This document shows, one piece after another, positions 5,939-7,391 of a stretch of DNA of 7,391 nucleotides; position 1 is the stretch's first letter, and each line of letters begins with the position of its first letter. The notes beneath the pieces are model-generated. The model did no database searches. It was given only the letters and a program-made list of their open reading frames with translations, and was not told where the DNA came from. The translations under genes were made by a program, and so were the position numbers. This DNA is from Bacillota bacterium. Lineage in GTDB: Bacteria > Bacillota_E > Sulfobacillia > Sulfobacillales > Sulfobacillaceae. The stretch spans positions 1-7,391 of the forward strand of contig JAKADW010000095.1 of the NCBI GenBank assembly GCA_021820165.1, in the 5' to 3' direction.

Positions 5939-5956
5939 TCGCACCCGTGGGTGCGA
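5939..5956. repeat. Short perfect hairpin between the two dyads
   Basis: TCGCACC (5939-5945) and GGTGCGA (5950-5956) are perfect reverse complements around CGTG; the inner C-G can also pair. There is no T tract, so it is a poor terminator. It could be a protein-binding site or a leader structure. Confidence 0.5.
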
Positions 5957-5975
5957 GCCGATTTTGGGATGACAC

Positions 5976-5987
5976 TTGACGCGTCAC
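5976..5987 (-). promoter_or_regulatory. Operator-like dyad, copy 2, next to a -10-like element
   Basis: TTGACGCGTCAC contains the perfect palindrome TGACGCGTCA (5977-5986). Its reverse complement, GTGACGCGTCAA, repeats copy 1 except for the two central bases. The two centres lie 61 bases apart, about six helical turns. TACAAT starts two bases after it, so a bound protein would touch RNA polymerase directly. Confidence 0.5.
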
Positions 5988-6011
5988 GGTACAATTAAAG
6001 AGGATTTTACT

Positions 6012-6671
6012 ATGCCATCCGTTAGGAGGAGCCCCACATTGGCTGTTTACCAATCATTTTTTTCGTTGCGGGACTCCGGTGATGACGGGATTCGATATGT
6101 GTATCGACGTCACGATCCCCAGGTTAATAAACTGGCTATTATGTTTCCCGGCCAATCTTATCCGGTCTATGCACCGTTGTTCTGGTATATAAGCGAACTA
6201 GCGGTCCTTGAAGGATACGACGTACTGGGCCTGGAATATGGATTCCAACGGATGCATCATACACTTGAAAGTATCGACGCTTTGGTTAGTGAAGTAGGGG
6301 AACGGCTTACGGCATTTTTTGCCGAGCATTCGTACCGTCATGTGTCCTTAGTAGCCAAGAGCCTTGGTACCGTGATCGCGAGCCAACTCGATGGGGACTG
6401 GGCCGGTACGGACTTCGATGCGATTTACTTAACGCCGCTCCCGCGGGCCATCAAAGCAATGCAGCGTACGCCACGCATGCTGGTTGCGGTAGGAGATCAG
6501 GATCCGTTATTTCGGGCCGATGATGTAGAACAAATCCGCAACCTCGCGAGTCTAGAGCTATTACTGGTGCCGGGGGCAGATCACGCTTTAGAGATCTCCG
6601 GCTCGATACCCCAATCGATTCAAGTGTTGGGGGATGTTATCACGCGTTGTGCAAAATTCTTAGCCCGCTAA
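6012..6671 (+). CDS. Small alpha/beta hydrolase
   Basis: This is a 219-aa cytoplasmic protein with an alpha/beta-hydrolase core and no lid domain. Strand 3 and the oxyanion loop are LAIMFPGQSYP (41-51). The nucleophile elbow is LVAKSLGT with S117, an AxSxG form of the usual GxSxG. The acid is D164 (or D162) in VGDQDPLF, and the base is H191 in VPGADHALEI. The catalytic triad is thus complete, and an ester, thioester or peptide substrate is possible; nothing identifies which. Two starts compete. ATG at 6012 has AAAGAGGA eight bases upstream, whereas TTG at 6039 has the stronger AGGAGGAG seven bases upstream. If TACAAT at 5990-5995 is the -10 box, transcripts would begin inside the first site, which favours TTG and a 210-aa product. 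The gene ends before an intrinsic terminator. Confidence 0.87.
   Translation: MPSVRRSPTLAVYQSFFSLRDSGDDGIRYVYRRHDPQVNKLAIMFPGQSYPVYAPLFWYISELAVLEGYDVLGLEYGFQRMHHTLESIDALVSEVGERLTAFFAEHSYRHVSLVAKSLGTVIASQLDGDWAGTDFDAIYLTPLPRAIKAMQRTPRMLVAVGDQDPLFRADDVEQIRNLASLELLLVPGADHALEISGSIPQSIQVLGDVITRCAKFLAR
6024..6031 (+). promoter_or_regulatory. Ribosome binding site supporting a TTG start at 6039
   Basis: AGGAGGAG lies seven bases before an in-frame TTG (6039-6041) within the annotated hydrolase frame. It matches the 16S anti-Shine-Dalgarno better than the site before ATG 6012. The residues it would encode (RRS) precede the conserved part of the protein. Confidence 0.5.
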
Positions 6672-6700
6672 AATCTAATGACTATCCCGGTCGTTGCACC

Positions 6701-6737
6701 GTCGATCGGGTGTAGAGTGGGTGGCGAACCCATCGAC
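6701..6737 (+). other. Hairpin immediately upstream of the terminator
   Basis: GTCGAT (6701-6706) plus GGGT (6708-6711) pair with ACCC (6728-6731) plus ATCGAC (6732-6737), ten base pairs with one bulged C and a 16-base loop. It ends two bases before the terminator stem. An alternative pairing of TGGGT 6718-6722 with ACCCA 6728-6732 also exists. Confidence 0.45.
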
Positions 6738-6738
6738 C

Positions 6739-6778
6739 CACACTGGCACACCCGATAAGGGGGTGCCAGTGTGTTTTT
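6739..6778 (+). terminator. Rho-independent terminator after the hydrolase gene
   Basis: CACACTGGCAC (6739-6749) and GTGCCAGTGTG (6763-6773) form an 11-bp perfect stem. It is extended inward by CCC/GGG around a short loop and followed directly by TTTTT (6774-6778). This is the clearest terminator in the window and separates the hydrolase from the zinc-ribbon gene. Confidence 0.92.
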
Positions 6779-6823
6779 AATGATTTGTTGGAACACGGAT
6801 TTATGGGGAGGGGAGGATGATAA

Positions 6824-7315
6824 ATGGAGGGTCTTGCGATGACCTGTGCGCAGTGCCACTACACCGTATTGAAAGAAGAACCGGTACGTTTCTGCCCTGC
6901 ATGTGGAGCCCAGTGGACCACCAGTAATTGGCGGCGAATTTATCATATCGGACTGCCTTTGCTCTCCGCGGCGGCATCATTTGTTCCATGGGTCCGGGTG
7001 GGACTCGGTTCCCGTCTGTCCTTATGGACCGTGTATCACGTGAGCCCATGGGCCTGGGCCTGGCTTAGCGTGGATCTAATGGTCATGGTGGTCAGTGGAT
7101 GGCCTCGTTTAGGGATGACCTATTACATTGTTCGCCTCTGGCAGTTACTTGGAGCGGCGACCCTAGCGGTTGGTCTGTCGGTACTGGTATCCGTGGGGAT
7201 GGCGAAAAAGGTATCCGCGATTTTGGGGGCTCCGAGTCCGGTGCACCTCTTCGCGGGGTTGCCGCTCTTTGTCGGTATCGTAGCAGTCTGGACGATTTTC
7301 GCGGCCATGGAGTGA
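6824..7315 (+). CDS. Zinc-ribbon membrane protein of unknown function
   Basis: This is a 163-aa protein. An N-terminal zinc ribbon has C8 and C11 (CAQC) and C24 and C27 (CPAC), a C-x2-C-x12-C-x2-C pattern. About four hydrophobic segments follow at roughly 41-58, 74-92, 103-125 and 140-160. Small zinc ribbons on the N-terminus of membrane proteins are common in Firmicutes and usually lie in the cytoplasm; their roles are mostly unknown. The loops carry many Trp residues (W56, W68, W76, W78, W80). ATG at 6824 has GGGGAGG seven bases upstream. A second ATG at 6839, with its own GGAGG, would still keep all four cysteines. It follows a strong terminator, so it should have its own promoter in the short gap, though no clear one is visible. 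Confidence 0.78.
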   Translation: MEGLAMTCAQCHYTVLKEEPVRFCPACGAQWTTSNWRRIYHIGLPLLSAAASFVPWVRVGLGSRLSLWTVYHVSPWAWAWLSVDLMVMVVSGWPRLGMTYYIVRLWQLLGAATLAVGLSVLVSVGMAKKVSAILGAPSPVHLFAGLPLFVGIVAVWTIFAAME

Positions 7316-7391
7316 TGATAGCCCACCCGGCCAGGTAAATCTTGGTTGCGTTAACCTACCAGGTACTCGTGGCATGGGCGGTTCCCGACCC
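7316..7391. other. Right edge, no feature seen
   Basis: The last 76 bases hold no start with a ribosome binding site, no clear hairpin with a T tract and no recognisable coding segment. Confidence 0.5.

Larger units (their letters stand above)
5708..6011 (+). promoter_or_regulatory. Non-coding upstream region of the hydrolase gene
   Basis: These 304 bases contain no believable gene. The first 200 show nothing distinctive and no terminator for the preceding gene. The last 100 hold a dyad at 5915-5926, a perfect hairpin at 5939-5956, a second inverted copy of the dyad at 5976-5987, and a -10-like TACAAT at 5990-5995 with no proper -35 at 16-18 bases. This arrangement suggests a regulated promoter. 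Confidence 0.5.

Noticed and set aside
5976..5995. TTGACG and TACAAT as a -35/-10 promoter pair
   Set aside because: Only eight bases separate them, too few for sigma-70 type promoters. TTGACG is better explained as part of a palindromic dyad.

Overview
The window looks like a chromosomal segment of a spore-forming Gram-positive bacterium, most like an acidophilic Firmicute such as Sulfobacillus or a relative. The reasons are purine-rich Shine-Dalgarno sites of the GGAGG type, probable use of TTG and GTG starts, a Spo0E-like signature, and moderate G+C. The genus is an impression and was not tested by any search. Seven clear genes, a small acyl-carrier-like gene and a few very short reading frames are visible. 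There is no tRNA, rRNA, CRISPR array or recognisable insertion sequence.

Positions 1-2915 hold a leftward block. Read in transcription order it has an 81-aa acyl-carrier-protein-like protein that has lost the phosphopantetheine serine, a 420-aa zinc-dependent MDR dehydrogenase starting almost on top of its stop codon, and PaaA, the oxygenase subunit of the phenylacetyl-CoA epoxidase. The first codons of a further gene then run off the left edge. The frame immediately upstream of paaA encodes a Spo0E-like module with its own strong ribosome binding site. It has no stop codon, so it reads straight into PaaA. The block suggests aromatic (phenylacetyl-CoA) catabolism, although neither the dehydrogenase nor the ACP-like protein is a standard paa component.

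Positions 2916-3163 are a divergent intergenic region dominated by an ~80-nt imperfect hairpin. A 15-codon leader reading frame follows, with a strong ribosome binding site, and it overlaps the start of a rightward gene for a membrane-anchored protein of unknown function (3164-3589). That gene converges on a leftward four-helix membrane protein (3614-4024). Upstream of the latter is a leftward gene for a protein made of four homing-endonuclease-associated (HNH-repeat-like) modules with no nuclease domain. Its stop codon lies inside a 37-nt near-perfect palindrome.

The right part (5017-7391) is all rightward. It holds a four-helix membrane protein whose only well-placed start codon is ATC, an alpha/beta hydrolase preceded by two inverted copies of a 12-bp dyad and ended by a clear intrinsic terminator, and a zinc-ribbon membrane protein. 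These look like separate transcription units without an obvious common pathway. The most promising items are the Spo0E-PaaA in-frame arrangement, the serine-less ACP-like protein, the apparent ATC start and the long intergenic hairpin.
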